Shown piece by piece: positions 34,515-47,013 of a stretch of DNA of 64,000 bases (position 1 is its first letter; every line of letters starts with the position of its first letter). Made by a program: the position numbers and the translations under genes. Source of the DNA: Rattus norvegicus (taxonomy: Eukaryota > Chordata > Mammalia > Rodentia > Muridae); NCBI RefSeq assembly GCF_036323735.1, contig NC_086028.1, positions 22,181,501 to 22,245,500 on the forward strand, written 5' to 3'. A model generated the notes under the pieces. It made no database searches, was not told the origin of the DNA, and was given only the letters and a program-made list of their open reading frames with translations.

Positions 34515-35659
34515 TGTGTTCCAGCGTGGCTGCAATAACTCCATGTAGATCATGCTCGAATCCATCACTGCGATTCACAGAAAGCCTTGCACCGAATAGT
34601 GTGTGTGCTCTACGAATGTATAATGACATGAATGGTGGGTAGTCAATATTTGCTGGATTAATGCACATAAGATTATTGTCACTACTCCCCTGATGTGTCA
34701 CACGAAGATTAAGTTATGTTTTGTGGGTTAGAACACAGGACGAATATTTTGGAGGCTCTATGAGTAGCCAGACTTTTTAGGGCTATGATATAAAACACCA
34801 TGTTGAGTGCTTGAGTAGCTCACAGCACAGTAGAGGTGGGCAGTTGGTGACATTGATACTTGAAGAGCTGGAAGGTGTTGTCATGAATTTGTTATGGGGT
34901 CAATAAACAAGCCGGTAAGGAAAGTAGTTCCAAGAATCTTAAATACCATTGGAATGTGTTTGCTCTCAATGGGAACAATACTAAAGAGTTATTTGTGCTT
35001 GTGGGTGTGTGCTCACATCTGTGCATGCTTGCTGGGTGCACGGAGTGTGAGGGGTGAGCAGCGTGTCTACAAGATCTGAAATGTCTCCAAAAAAAGAAAC
35101 TGATTCCCTTCAGCGAAAGAGAACACATCACTGAATAAACAATACCTTTCAAGAGGCTTTAATACACTGGAAAGAGCATTTTTACTGATTGGTAGAAATT
35201 CTTTTTGATTAATTAATTAGTTAATGTTTTCAAAGCACTTTCAAGATGAAAAACATTTCATGAGAGCTCCATCATTTTTTATTTTTCCCATGCACATCAT
35301 TTTTTATCCACATTACTGGGTTTGTTTTTTTTTTTTTTCTCTTGGATTGCTCACCAAACCACGCTCACCCCAAACCATGGCGTGGACTATGTTGAGGGAA
35401 TAGAAATGGGGTTGAGCTGACAGTGAGCGTGGAATGAGAAAAACAACAACTACAGCGAAACTCTTCCAACATATTTAGAGTTGTGTTGGAAATACAATCA
35501 TCTAAGCAAGTGGCAGGACTGTCCTGCTGTAATCTAGCCACATCATCGACCAACCCTAGCAAGCTCTGTATACATCTTTGACAAAGCCTGGATGGGTGAC
35601 AACCAACTTTCATTAGTTGCTTAGTACGCTCTGGGTTTTGTTCTAGAACTCTGAATATA
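34515..35659. other. Single-copy DNA
   Basis: A T run lies at 35,321-35,338. A minus frame covering 35,365-35,754 (129 codons, several Cys) has no recognised domain and its right end overlaps a probable MIR, so it is not called as a gene. Confidence 0.4.
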
Positions 35660-35750
35660 TTAATCAATCTTTTTTCTCTCCAACAATCATTTGAGATACT
35701 ATCATTATAAGCATGTGTTGAGGAAGAAAATGAGGAACAGAGAAGAGAAT
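35660..35750 (-). repeat. MIR fossil (tentative)
   Basis: CCAACAATCATTTGAGATAC, TATCATTATAAGC, GAAGAAAATGAGGAACAGAG resemble the reverse MIR series (ACAACCCTATGAGGTAG, TATTATCCC, GATGAGGAAACTGAGGCACAG). Confidence 0.4.
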
Positions 35751-35932
35751 TCACTCACACCAACCATGGGTGGCTTTCCTGTGGCACACTCCAAATCTTA
35801 GTTATGATGTGGGGAGGAAGGGAAGAATTAATGACTGGGAAAAGAGAGGAAAGAATGAAGGATAGAAGGTAGAAGGGAGTGAGTGACAGAGTGACATACT
35901 GAGGAGCAAAAAGGCAAATAAGAATAGAAGAC

Positions 35933-35937
<5 letters not shown>

Positions 35938-35984
<47 letters not shown>
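35938..35984. repeat. (GA)n microsatellite
   Basis: About 23 uninterrupted GA units preceded by ACAGACAGA. Confidence 0.97.
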
Positions 35985-35988
<4 letters not shown>

Positions 35989-36244
35989 AACGATGTCCAC
36001 TCTTAGTGTTAGGAGTTCTGACTATGCCTTCCCTCTACACTATGTGAAGCAGCCCTCTCTGTAATGGCGAATCTTCATTGAAAGTTGATGTAATTTAGAT
36101 AATTTAGAACCACGTAGTGGACATATTCCAGGGCTTGTTTCAAAGAGTATTTCCAGAAATGGTTAGCTGAACACCTTCCCTGAAGGTGGCAGAACCTCTC
36201 CTGTAAAGGAGCCAGCAAGACCAGTGCCATCTTCCTGTTTCCAG

Positions 36245-36405
36245 GATGCACATACAATGTGACCAGCTAACTTGCAGTGCCCCTGTCACCATGCCACAGC
36301 AACCACAATGGGCCGTAACTTCAAAGGTCAGTCAAAATAGTAACTCTTCTTTAAGTTGCTTTTGACAGGTGTTTGGTAACAAGAAAAGTAACACAGACAC
36401 GAATA
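36245..36405 (+). repeat. 3' part of the same repeat family as at 32.15-32.53 kb
   Basis: GTGACCAGCTAACTTGCAGT, CCCTGTCACCATGCC, then TTAAGTTGCTTTTGACAGGT and AACAAGAAAAGTAACACAGA match the 3' end of the rodent repeat described at 32,150, which typically ends GTAACTAATACA. 5'-truncated. Confidence 0.5.
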
Positions 36406-39400
36406 GATAATGAGGAGAAAATACAAGGGACCAAACTTTCGTGTTGGCAAAACCAATCTACATGGCAAAGATAACTTAATTCATTTCCAAAAGTGGTCTT
36501 TATTCCATGTGTCTCGTTGGGTATTCTGTCTCCAGACCCAGGATCCTCATTATTGCCACACGACATAACATTTTGGTGACAATAGGTCTTAGATCCCGGG
36601 CCTCTGATTTTCTTTTGGCTAAAGTAACTGATGGTGATCTGGTGTTTTGAAGACGCTTTCTGACAGAATGAAGAGGGAAACAACGTAGGCTTCAATTACC
36701 CGTGCAATCTTTTCCTATTACTTAATATCTCACTGAATCTGAATCAACCTGGCTATAAAATGGGGCAATATAACCCCCAATCTCCCTCAGATTTATATTT
36801 GTCAAAATACATGGGAGGTTTTGGGACTTAAATGCTGACATCCCAGGTTATATCCCTACAGTATACTGACTGCTTTGCACTGAAGGACACTCAGAAGCTT
36901 TAGAAACAAGTAGTCTATGTACCAAGATCTCTCCTAAGATCCACACCTCTCCCATCTCCTCCATTATCCCATGAAGAGTGTCCCAGAAGTCAGAATTCCT
37001 CTTCCTCAAGGAGACTAGTGGAAATTAGAAGCTTTCTTCTAAAAGAAGCGATAAAACAACAAAAGGAAGTTATTTTGTTCTTACCCTGCCTCTGTAAGAG
37101 CTGTCCATAAGGGCATTCTGATCCAACAATGTCTTAGATTAGTACGTCCTAAGACCCTTATTCCAGAGGGCTCTACCCTTATACCTAGTAAAAAGGAACA
37201 ATGCACAGAGACTAAATAGGATCTCAAGAACCTTGTGGTTTTTTCTACTTAGCATCCTATGGTTGTGTTAGACTTTTTTCTTTCTACCAGTTTTGCTGTC
37301 TTCACCAACTCTAAACATAAGCAGAAATTTAATTTTTGGTTTTGAACATTCATTCCAAAAGATTCCTGGTCACATAAAACTATGACGAGATAAATCTGCC
37401 ACACTTTTCTCTTACTTGCTTGTGATGGGTGAGGAATGCTGTCACCCTTTCTTCCCCTTAAAAACAAAACAAAATAACCAGACCAAAACCAAAACAAAAC
37501 AAGAAATATATAGACAAAGAGTTCACAAAAATGTGGCAATCCTCACAGTCCCCGCCATTCTTTTCTTCTTCTCAAATACCCGTGGATATGCCTGGCTCCA
37601 AATATGCCATCCAATTGGGAAACAAGAGTCCTGCCTGCTAAAATTATGGAAGGAGCAAAAGGTGATATCAGGCCCTCGTCATCATACACCTTAAAACCTC
37701 AATGGAGTGGAGAACGTAGAGGCTCTGGGATGGGTGACCATCTCAGAATGCTGAGAGCATGTATCTAGCACAAGGACAAAGGGGAACGTAAGACAGAGGT
37801 GCATAATTTATCGGCCATTTTGGCTGCAGGGTTCTCATTAAAGTGAGTATAATTAACAAATCTCTTTGCAGATATGAGATGCAAAGATGCCGCAGCTGTA
37901 AAATCAAGAGAGAAGTGTAACCCGAGCACATCTCCCTGATTCCACTGATATGGGGATCTTGAAGCCCAGGCTGTGGCCTCTTAATGGTCCAGTCTATCTC
38001 ATCAGAGAAATGGCTACTAACCTTCTGGATCAGGGTTAGGGCAGATGGCAGATGGGTTCACCCAAAGAGATGACTGAGAGCAGTGATGCTTAAAGTCCCG
38101 AGTTAACCCTCTTCTGGAGAAACGGTGGTGTTATAAAGCAAGCTGTCAACGGCAGAGGGGGGCTGCAGGAGATGACTGAAGGGACAATGGCAGCAAAACT
38201 GATCTTTGTGCTATACGTGCCTGGGAATGAGCCACAAACGTGTTGAGAACGTATCTTGCCATCTTTGAGTCTTCAAGAGGCCCCAGGATTCTTTCTTGCT
38301 CTGCCCCTCACCACTCTACTCCCCGAGAGGCACAGTGTACTGCCTGCTAGCGCAAATGGTAGATATTGGATGCTAAGTGGGTTAGAAGTCAACTATTCAC
38401 TTTCCTTTCCCTTTTCCCACCTTACATCCTTTGAGGAGTTCGTAGGAATCAAGATGCATCCTCAAAGAAGAATCAGGTTAAGGGCAAGTTTACTCTGCCT
38501 AGAAACCTGTGTGGTGGCCAGTTAGAGGCGTGTCCAATATACTATACTGCCCTGACCTTCTCTTCACTGAAGGAGGCAGTCTTTACTACCATGCGGCTTC
38601 TGAGAGCATTTGAAAGTATTCTGTGATTATATCATTGTGACTGGAAGAAGAACGTCTTCCACGGTAAAATGACGCTTGAGATACAAGGATTTAGCTCTGA
38701 AATTAAGAGGCTTGTACGGATTCCTTGCCAGGCTTAACTCTACCCAACCCCCATCCAGCACACTTTAGGGAAAATAGGGAAAGGTGCCAGATAATTGTCA
38801 GAGAGGATTAGTGTGATCAGTGACCAAGCTGTGAGCCTTCAGTCTCCTGGAAAACCAAGTGGGAAGCAAAGCCAGCTCCAAGAATCAGGTTCTAAGGCAA
38901 ACAGAGAAGTGGCCTTCATCCCAGGGTGGCTGGGTTTAGGCAGCATTTAGCACCCCATATGAACAGACCTATTCTTAGGACAGACTGGAGAGAGGGCTTT
39001 CTATGAGAAAGACCAGACATACAAAGTCAAGGCAAGCCATAAACAAAGTAGCCATTAAGGGATTTAGATTAGGATATATAATTGCCCCATTCTAACCCCC
39101 AGCTGAATTCCAAATGGGTTCCAAAGCTTTAAGAAAGCTCAAATGGTTCAGGGCACAGACATGGCTACAGGGAGGTGAGGAGCAGAAGGGAAATGGGCCA
39201 ACAACATGTTTCCAGTTACATTTCAACAAGACAAAAGGTAGTGGGAAGAAAACAGACTGGTTCTAACCAGGAGGGAGTATTCTGCATGCCAACGTTCATT
39301 GATTAAGACAAACAAACACACAAATAAACAAATAATAAGTAAATCAGAGAGAAAAAACACTGCAGCAGACATTGATTTGATGGCCTGCCTGAGAATGTGG

Positions 39401-41200
39401 GACAGAGGACGTGGAGACCTGTGCTTCTTCACCAAGTCTCTCCCTAAGAGCCATGTTCCTATCAAACAAAAATTGTAACCATGGGTTTACTTCTTTGATT
39501 ACTCTTCAAATAGGTATATCTTATAGTTTATCTCCATATTTCCAAAGGGTCCCAGTTGTCCTTAATAAAAGTTCCACATTTATAGGTTCAGCAGGACTTA
39601 GACCTTAACTATTTTAAACCTGGGCCTGAGCACTGTCCCTCCCAGTTCCTACTCTTGGACATCCCTTCTAAGTTTAAGAACTCACTGGAAAGGCATGTCT
39701 TTTCTCTTCTTCCAAAGGCCTTTTTTTTTTGTCGGTTTGGTTTGGTTTTGTTGTTTTTGGTATTGTTTCAAAATGTTACTAATGAGAATGACATTATTCG
39801 TGAATTTCACATTCCTCTGGTCCTCTGGGTAAAATTCAGGATCCTCTCTTTTATCCTTCTCGTGTCCTCCACCTCCAGCTATATTCTCTGGAACAATTCT
39901 CTCGACATGTAACTTCTGACCTCAGAGATATTTTCAATGGGTTTGCTTATCCAGTTTCTCCCACTGTGCTTAGATTAAAGGACTGATTGCCGTACTTCCG
40001 TGTATGCTTCTCTTACACAGGTTCCCTAGTTTTAAAACTTTATTGACAACACAACTTCTTCTCATATAGCATCTCTGTGCTTATTGCTTGGCTAACGAAT
40101 CTACCAAGTATAGACAATGTGCTACACCCTGCCTTATAATTCTTCTAGATTAATGCATATGTCCATCATAGCCAACCTAAATTTCCATAAAACTAGCACA
40201 TTTACAAGGACGAGGTGGTCACTGTCCTTTATCAAAATAATTCTTAAGTATAGTGTATTTTAAATCTACATTCAATACAGAGTTAGGATTATGCATGTTT
40301 GTTGGGTATAACACAAGAAGGTATCATTTCTAAAGAATTAAACATAATCTTTCCCAACCAGAATATTTTATCAAAAATAACACCACTGTCCATGATGACA
40401 CGTAATAGTTATGACATGATAGCTGTCATACTTCTGCTAGATAATGATACATATCTTCCTTGTACTATTAGAATTCCCTTTTAGTTCCTTTACTCCGTCT
40501 TCCAATATTCTTGGGAAAGTTATATTATAGACGAAATAAGAAAAGCCATTCTGCGTACACCGCCTGCCACTCTGAAGAAAATGTAGCCTGTATCTCTATT
40601 CAGATACATAATGTGACTCGAAAGTCAGGCTGCTGCAGCAGATAAGAATTCCTGAAAGTAAAACAAAATGTTTTGAAGATAAGAACTCGCCTACTGAATC
40701 TCACCTCGGTCCGAGTTTCACTCTGCCTATCTGTGAGCGAGGATTCACTCTGAAACCTCCGAGAACTGCGTCTGCCCCCCTCTCTTCCCTAATCTGTTCT
40801 GCAGATGGTCCCCAGATTATTATCTATACCACGGCAGGCAGCACATATCACTTCTACCTGGAAGTTTGCAGACATTCATCCTTCTGCAGAATAGAATTCT
40901 ACCTCCTTCTTTTAACAGCTGGGAGCTGGGCTGTCCTGTTTCACTTGCCTGGTGGTGCCGTTTTCCTGGTTTCCTACTCGCCTTGGGATCCTCTTTCAGA
41001 CTCAAATAAGCTCTGTCATTTCCCAGACATGCAGATTTTTATTGAAGGAGAGGTCCAAGCTCGAGCTTCCACCTTCCTAACGGATTTGAAGTGATACCAG
41101 TGCTGTACATTGCAGGAGTCCGATCTGAACAGTAGGGACAGAATGCTCATCTCAATATGTCTGTTTACTTCCTGCTCCCACCCTGATATTTATGGCCTTT
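36406..41200. other. Mostly single-copy DNA
   Basis: A possible sense MIR piece lies at 36,718-36,800 (CTGGCTATAAAATGGGGCAA). AAAAC-rich and CAAA/TAAA-rich stretches lie near 37,458-37,502 and 39,307-39,340. A T run lies at 39,721-39,730, and an L2-like scrap may lie near 39,860-40,060. CpG sites cluster slightly at 40,700-40,780. Frames such as 36,351-36,695 and 39,655-39,912 carry no recognised domain. Confidence 0.4.
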
Positions 41201-41316
41201 AAGATTGCTGCTGGGGCTGGGGATTTAGCTCAGTGGTAGAGCGCTTGCCTAGCAAGCACAAGGCCTGGGTTCGGTCCCCAGCTCCGAAAAAAAGAAAAAA
41301 AATAAAGATTGCTGCT
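41201..41316 (+). mobile_element. ID (BC1-type) SINE with 12-bp target-site duplication
   Basis: The body begins GGGGCTGGGGATTTAGCTCA at 41,213, continues through TAGAGCGCTTGCCTAGCAAG to CCCCAGCTCCG, and ends with an A-rich tail to 41,304. AAGATTGCTGCT is duplicated at 41,201-41,212 and 41,305-41,316. One C is missing in AAGGCCTGGG compared with the usual AAGGCCCTGGG. Confidence 0.97.
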
Positions 41317-41596
41317 TATTCATCATAAATCCTAAGTCTCTGTCCTTCCCAACTTTTTGTCTTAGTCCTTCCAGCTCTGCAGTTTTCAACTTAGCTAAAC
41401 ATTTAAATGATCTGGGGTTGGGGGCACTTTAAAGATCCAATTGTGTGAGTAAATGGCAGGTCAACTGACAGACACGACACGGGGGGTTGGGACAAAGAAA
41501 ACCTCAGTATTTTCCCCCACTTGAAAGCCTTAGGCAGTGACAACCTGCAGCCAAGTTTGAGAACTACTGGATTTTTGGATGAGAGTCATGTTTTAT

Positions 41597-41700
41597 CTCA
41601 ATTATTATTTTTTTTTCCGGAGCCGAGGACCGAACCCAGGGCCTTGCGCTTGCTAGGCAAGTGCTCTACCACTGAGCTAAATCCCCAACCCTCAATTATT
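41597..41700 (-). mobile_element. ID (BC1-type) SINE, antisense, with 10-bp target-site duplication
   Basis: Antisense ID body (CGGAGCCGAGGACCGAACCC, TGCTAGGCAAGTGCTCTACC, ACTGAGCTAAATCCCC) with its T-rich (reverse A tail) side at 41,607-41,616. CTCAATTATT occurs at 41,597-41,606 and 41,691-41,700. It lies about 300 bp from a sense-oriented ID, making an inverted pair. Confidence 0.96.
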
Positions 41701-41904
41701 TTTAAAGTTGTGTTTGACTTGAATTTGCTGTAAAGAATCATTGGCTGTGTAGCTGTGTTCTATCCCCTGCTACCATGCCCACATTTTGAGGATGGGATGC
41801 TTCCCATCTCTTGCCATGAAGAGGGTCTTAACATTTGTGTAGGAAAGTCCTTGTGAATTTGAGTCCCCATTCAGTTTTCAGATCTACCATATGCCACCAC
41901 ATTA

Positions 41905-42068
41905 CATATACCTGGGTATCTTGGAGCTGCTTTGTGCCTAAGTTTTCATATATATATATGAAATAAATTTCAGCTATATGGTAAGGTATATTTAATGATT
42001 CCATGAGATGAATGGTATAAAATAGTGAGTGCTGGCTCAGTGTCTACTCAACAAATGCTAGCCAAGTT
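41905..42068 (+). repeat. MIR fossil
   Basis: CCTGGGTATCTTGGAGCTGC, TTTGTGCCTAAGTTTTC, then AGTGAGTGCTGGCTCAGTGT, CTACTCAACAAATGCTAGC follow the MIR series (GACCTTGGGCAAG, TGTGCCTCAGTTTCC, AGTGCCTGGCACATAGT, GCTCAATAAATGTT). Confidence 0.5.
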
Positions 42069-43114
42069 TGAGAACTGATTAATGTTATTAATTAGCATTC
42101 TTTGTGCATTGTACATTGTATAATACAGCAGCAAGCAGTCAATAATCATTTGCTGGGTGAATAAGTCAATAAATGAAGGAGAATAAATCATATTTAATTG
42201 TTTTAAAACAAACCCAGGACAGCCCGTCTTCTGCTACACCATTCCAGTTAATGTATGTTAACCATTTCCAAGTGCTTTCTGGCATCTTTGTGGCCAGTGC
42301 TTTTAGGAATTCATATCCAAAGGAAGGCAGAAGATGTCCTCGAAAGACAACAGATCTGAGCCATCTCTCCAGCAATGTTTCCTTCTCTTTGGTATGTATC
42401 CACCAAAAATTTACAAAAGCATTCATACCATTGGGGAAGCTGCTTTGATCATGTTTCTATCTAGAGGATATCTTTCAAATTACCTCAGGGTCAGTGAGGA
42501 CTATATTTCATAATCTTAAGCTTCTTTCATGAGTACTGCCTCTCAGCCTTCACTGAAGGGACATGCTAGATACCATGCGAAAGATCTCTGCTCTATATTC
42601 ATCCATATGCCCACAGAGCATTTCATCACCGTGGGACTGTAAAGTCAGGGGGTAACTGGAGACTGGAGCCCACACTTAATGTCATGTGATGGAATGGATG
42701 AAGTCTGACTATTACCCGTGTGAATAGAACCATTTTGTGAGACTCCATCCTGGAGGAATGAATAGCCTCTGTTCTGTTTATTGATTACAGCCTGAGTAGT
42801 GAAGTCGAGGTGGCGAGCGTTGCCCAGGAAAACACTCAGACACCATTGTGTGCCTTTCATTTTGGCCAGGCCAGATAATCAGTCAGAAATTTACTTTTAA
42901 ACTCTAAACAACATGTTCGATATCCTTACATCCCACAAGAATAAAATCACGCAGAAATAGAAATGTCTTAAGTCATTCATTTTCCAAGTCCCTTTCACTA
43001 AAGCTCAGGCTGCTACCCTAGTTTACAGCAGCATTGAACTTCACCTGAGGAGTGGCTCTTGTGTCCCTGCCCCCTCTGCTCTCTTCCTACACAGTCAATA
43101 GTGTTTTAAGAATT
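42069..43114. other. Single-copy DNA
   Basis: Overlapping plus (42,173-42,448) and minus (42,166-42,426) frames mirror one another; neither shows a domain. No repeat is recognised. Confidence 0.4.
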
Positions 43115-43520
43115 CTATCTGATCATGGCACTGTCGAATGACTTCTTACTGTACTTTGAATAAAACTCAAAGTCCTTGTGGTCCTGCTAGACCACAATCC
43201 ACAGAGTCCCAGCTAACCATCTGACCTTGTCCATAACCTGTGGAGCCCCCGCTAATCATCTGACCTGCTGTCAATCTGTCTGGATCCCTACAAAGCAGCT
43301 GCATGGCCTTCTTGCTGCACTAACAGGAGACTCATTTCTCCTCCCCTACTTACCCGGAAATCTTTTCTCAGGAACCTTGAAATCCCCCTTCCTCATGCCC
43401 ATTATATATCATTATCTTTATTTTCTCCTCAGCAATTAAGTGCCATCTTTAAGTATTTATTGTTTCATGAGTCTACTTGTTCGGTTTATGTTTTTACAAA
43501 ACCCCAATTCAAAGGATAAA
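43115..43520 (+). repeat. L2 fossil
   Basis: TCTGATCATGGCACTGTCGA, AATAAAACTCAAAGTCCTTG, TGGTCCTGCTAGACC match the L2 series (GATCATGTCACTCC, GGATAAAGTCCAAACTCCTT, AAGGCCCTGCATGA). An internal imperfect 24-bp duplication (GCTAACCATCTGACCT / GCTAATCATCTGACCT) lies at 43,205-43,264. Confidence 0.5.
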
Positions 43521-44155
43521 GGTCTCGCGATCGTCTTGGCTCACTGAGGAGTTCAGGACAAAGTTTTGCTAAAGAAACAAGTGTGCTTTGCAACTTGCTT
43601 TTCTTCGGGAAAGTTATTGATGCACACATCACACTTGGCTTTTAAGAGTAGTTTTAACCAAAACTTAGTACTTTCTTCTCAATGGAAACAAATATTCAGA
43701 GTGGTTTTCTGTACCTAAATGGGAATGAATTTTCTGGTGGTTGGGACTACTGGCTAGTGCACATTTTCAGCCAGAGGTGCAGAAAAGCATTAGGCCCTGT
43801 TTCTGTCAAAGAGAGTGCCACGAGAACCAGAAGTCTTTCCATTCACTTCCAGGTGCTTTGACCCCTTTGAATATTGTGTTTTGCTCTACTGTGTGCTTGT
43901 GTTACTACTCATCTGATGATACTAAACTGTCTGGATTTGAATGACACTGGCATGGGAGTACTTCATTAACTTCATTTATGTGAATATATTCTTGTGAAGT
44001 AGTTTTCTTTTATTACAAAAAAAAAATCCTGAGAGAACATATAAAATAATATGGCTGGGGGAGGTAATTTCGGGTCAAAGTTACAGAATTTTCTCTCCAT
44101 GGTCTATTGATTTTGGGTTGGTGAGAAGGCATCATTTTGTAGCACATACTGTGCA

Positions 44156-44229
44156 ATGGAGCAGTGTTCACTTCAGAGTGGCCATAGAGACCATGGAGCA
44201 GTGTTCACCTCAGAGTGACCATAGAGACC
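44156..44229. repeat. Two-copy 37-bp tandem duplication
   Basis: Units 44,156-44,192 and 44,193-44,229 (ATGGAGCAGTGTTCAC...) differ at two positions (T/C and G/A). Confidence 0.95.
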
Positions 44230-44305
44230 ATGGAACTAAAACGTGTTGCAAGAATCTCATCCCCTTGGAGGATATTTTCCAAAGGAAATAACTTCCTACC
44301 ATTGA

Positions 44306-44307
<2 letters not shown>

Positions 44308-44362
<55 letters not shown>

Positions 44363-44400
44363 CCTCCTCCTCCTCCTCTCTCTTTCCTTCTTTCTCTCTT
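44308..44400. repeat. (CT)n / CTC-rich microsatellite
   Basis: About 24 CT units run into TCC triplets and CTTT units, forming a pure pyrimidine tract. Confidence 0.96.
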
Positions 44401-44439
44401 CACTCTCTCTATTTCAATTCAATTCTTCAAGATGTATTT

Positions 44440-44566
44440 TTTTCTGTGTAACAGCCCTAGATGTCCTTGAACTTGCTCTATAGACCAGGCTGGCCTTGAA
44501 CTCTGAGATCTACCTATCTCTGCCTCACAAGTGGTGGGATTAAAGGAGTGTGCCACCACACCTGCC
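44440..44566 (-). repeat. B1 SINE, antisense
   Basis: TTTTTCTGTGTAACAGCCCT, TAGACCAGGCTGGCCTTGAA, CTCTGAGATCTACC, and GTGGTGGGATTAAAGGAGTG, TGCCACCACACCTGCC give a nearly full-length B1 in reverse. Confidence 0.93.
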
Positions 44567-45040
44567 TTGGGGTCCTATCTCTTAAAAGTTCCACTCCTAC
44601 CCTCCTGATACTCCCAGAGTCTGAGGACTAGGTCTTCCATATGTGTTTTTTTGGGGACATATTTAAGATCTGAACAGTAGCAATATTAAATACAAAATAC
44701 TTTAATTATGAACGGTTTAAACAATCGTATTAGGAGAGAAGGTGCATGGGATCTTGTTGTGCAGAGTCAGAAAGCACAGAGGACATGGTTCTCTTTCAAT
44801 TTGTACCACTGTGTCACTGTGTCCCATCTGAAAGTTAGGAGTGAGATTAGGGCCATTGCTTTTGCCAGCAGGAAAATGGCAGATGATTCTAAAACTAATG
44901 AGGGTCGAACTGTCTACTCTCTTTATTTTAGGTAGTGCTTATTCCTAGAAGCACACTCTCATATTAGGCTCAGACACACATAATCTTCTTTACAGGATTT
45001 GTGAATTAGAAAAGGAAAGCGATATTTAAAAATTGGAGCA

Positions 45041-45225
45041 CGGAGCAGGAGAGATGGCTTAGCATCGAGAGTGCTTTACCGTTCTTCCAGAGGACAGGAT
45101 TCCATTCCTGGCACACATGCCGAGCAGCACACAATTACCAGTAACTCCAGATGCAAGGGAATCTGGTTTCCTTTACTGGTCTCCTCAGGTGCATTTTAGC
45201 CCACTATACGCAGATACAGACATAT
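45041..45225 (+). repeat. B3/B2-family SINE, diverged
   Basis: GCAGGAGAGATGGCTTAGCA, GAGTGCTTTACCGTTCTTCC, AGAGGACAGGATTCC, CTGGCACACATGCC and AGTAACTCCAGATGCAAGGG, AATCTGGTTTCC follow the B2/B3 order. The CA-rich region downstream has replaced the tail. Confidence 0.8.
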
Positions 45226-45510
45226 ACAGACAGACACAGACATACTCAGACATACACACACATACACACGCACTCACACACAAACACGCACTCACATACA
45301 CACATACACACATACGTACACACACTCACAGACACATACATAGACATACACACATTGACATGCACACACATTGACATACACACACACATAGACAGATACA
45401 CACATACACACATATACATACACTCATAGACACACACACACATAGACATACACACACACATAGACATACACACACACATTGACATACACACACAGACATA
45501 CACACAGAGA
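45226..45510. repeat. CA-rich degenerate microsatellite array (ACACAT/ACAGAC variants)
   Basis: About 285 bp of CACA, CATACA and CAGACA variants start in the B3 tail. TTGACATACACACACA-type subunits recur near 45,355-45,490. The Thr/His- or Val/Cys-rich frames are artefacts. Confidence 0.94.
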
Positions 45511-46587
45511 ACTAAAAGAATAATAGTTTGGAGCAGAAATGTCTTCAAAATTATTCAAATATATATAATTTTCTTTTAATTATATGTATCTGAAATACAT
45601 ATCCTTCAAGGTATAAATAATGAAAACTCTTTGGACAACATACTTTGAAGAATTCTTTGTTAGATTATGTCCAGTGACAACAATATTCACTGTAGGAGTT
45701 CCCTTGAATGAAAGTGTGACTTTTCAACAAACACTCTATATCACACTGACTGATCAGTTACTGTAGATGAACCAATTACAGGTTTCCATTTTTAAGCTTA
45801 TTTGGTGACTTATTTTTAATCCTTATCAAACATGCTAATAAAACCCATTCTGTGAATCAGGCTTTGGGCAGTGATTTTGAACTCTCTGTTCAACAATTTA
45901 TATCATGTTTTAAAAAAATTATAAAAGATATAAGTCAGGTGCGTTGGAATGTGCAAGCTGTGTTATCTCTCGGGGAAAAAAAAACGAAAACGAAAAACAA
46001 AACGAAACACTGGGGACAACTTGTCAAAAACAAAGCTCTCCTTTCTCAATACCGCAAGTTCTGTGTAAGTAGACATAATGTACACCCTGTACCCACACTT
46101 ATTGATTCAGATCATTGACAGCTGGGGTGTTTAATATACCCACCCTCTTTGTAATGCCATTTTAAAACTCTTTGAGGATTAGGAAGGCAATTTTCTCAAA
46201 GAGATTCTTCTGAGAGCAAAGCCCAACTCACCCCTTATGGGTGAGGGCTCCGACGGAAACTTAGGTGAGGATGACGGAGGTGGGGAACTGGCAGATATGT
46301 TCTAGCCCGACACAAATAATGATTTTTAAAAGGCCCCAGAAGAATGGGCTTTGCCGCTTTACATAATGCTGTAATGCATTAACTCGTGTAATATGACTGG
46401 TGAGAGTTTATTTATTCATTTATTTCTGCCTCGGGCAAATACTGGATAAATGCTTGCACTAGCAGGTTACCAGGTGTTTCGGCTAGAGAGATTAGTAAAG
46501 CTTTCTTCCGTGTGCAGGAACTGTTTAACTGTTTGCCTAGTTCTAGCCCACGTGGAAACTGCCGGAGTCTTTGGTTATTTGCAGGGA
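45511..46587. other. Single-copy DNA
   Basis: An A-rich stretch with repeated AACGAAA words lies at 45,975-46,010. No exon is supported; the frame at 45,852-46,118 reads through that stretch. Confidence 0.4.
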
Positions 46588-46624
46588 ACAAAACAAACAA
46601 ACAAACAAACAAACAAACAAAAAA
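46588..46624. repeat. (CAAA)n microsatellite
   Basis: About eight CAAA units with an A-rich end. Confidence 0.92.
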
Positions 46625-46949
46625 CAATGGCAGAAATTTTATTCAATGGTATTTCGATTGGGGGATGATTTGTTGCATACGGGCTTGGGTAACCGGCTTG
46701 CAGTAGAAATGCAACATGTGCATTGGTTCTAATTTATATATTATGAGAGCCTCGCTTGGTTGTCATGATCACCAATCGTTTTAATTATTTACTTAACTGA
46801 AAACAGAACCAAACAAGACCTCAAAACATTCCAGGATGGTACTCAGCTGCCACACTGAGTATATCCTGTGCTATTCACGATTATGTATTTCTTGAGCAGT
46901 TTCCCGTAATTATTTTGTGTGATGTATCTTTGGACTACTCAGTGTAGCT

Positions 46950-46952
<3 letters not shown>

Positions 46953-47010
<58 letters not shown>
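46953..47010. repeat. (TC)n microsatellite
   Basis: Twenty-nine uninterrupted TC units. Confidence 0.97.

Positions 47011-47013
<3 letters not shown>

Noticed and set aside
35365..35754. 129-codon minus frame with several cysteines
   Set aside because: No recognised domain, no splice context, and its right end overlaps a probable MIR fossil.
41220..41290. tRNA-like sequence (TAGCTCAGTGGTAGAGC and GGTTCGGTCCCCAGC)
   Set aside because: It is the tRNA-Ala-derived head of an ID SINE, with A tail and target-site duplication, not a tRNA gene. The same applies at 31.5, 41.6 and 52.1 kb.
42166..42448. Mirrored open frames on both strands
   Set aside because: Neither has protein features; overlap in complementary frames at this length is compatible with chance.
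45117..45548. Thr/His-rich and Val/Cys/Met-rich frames
   Set aside because: Products of the CA-rich array that grew from a B3 SINE tail.
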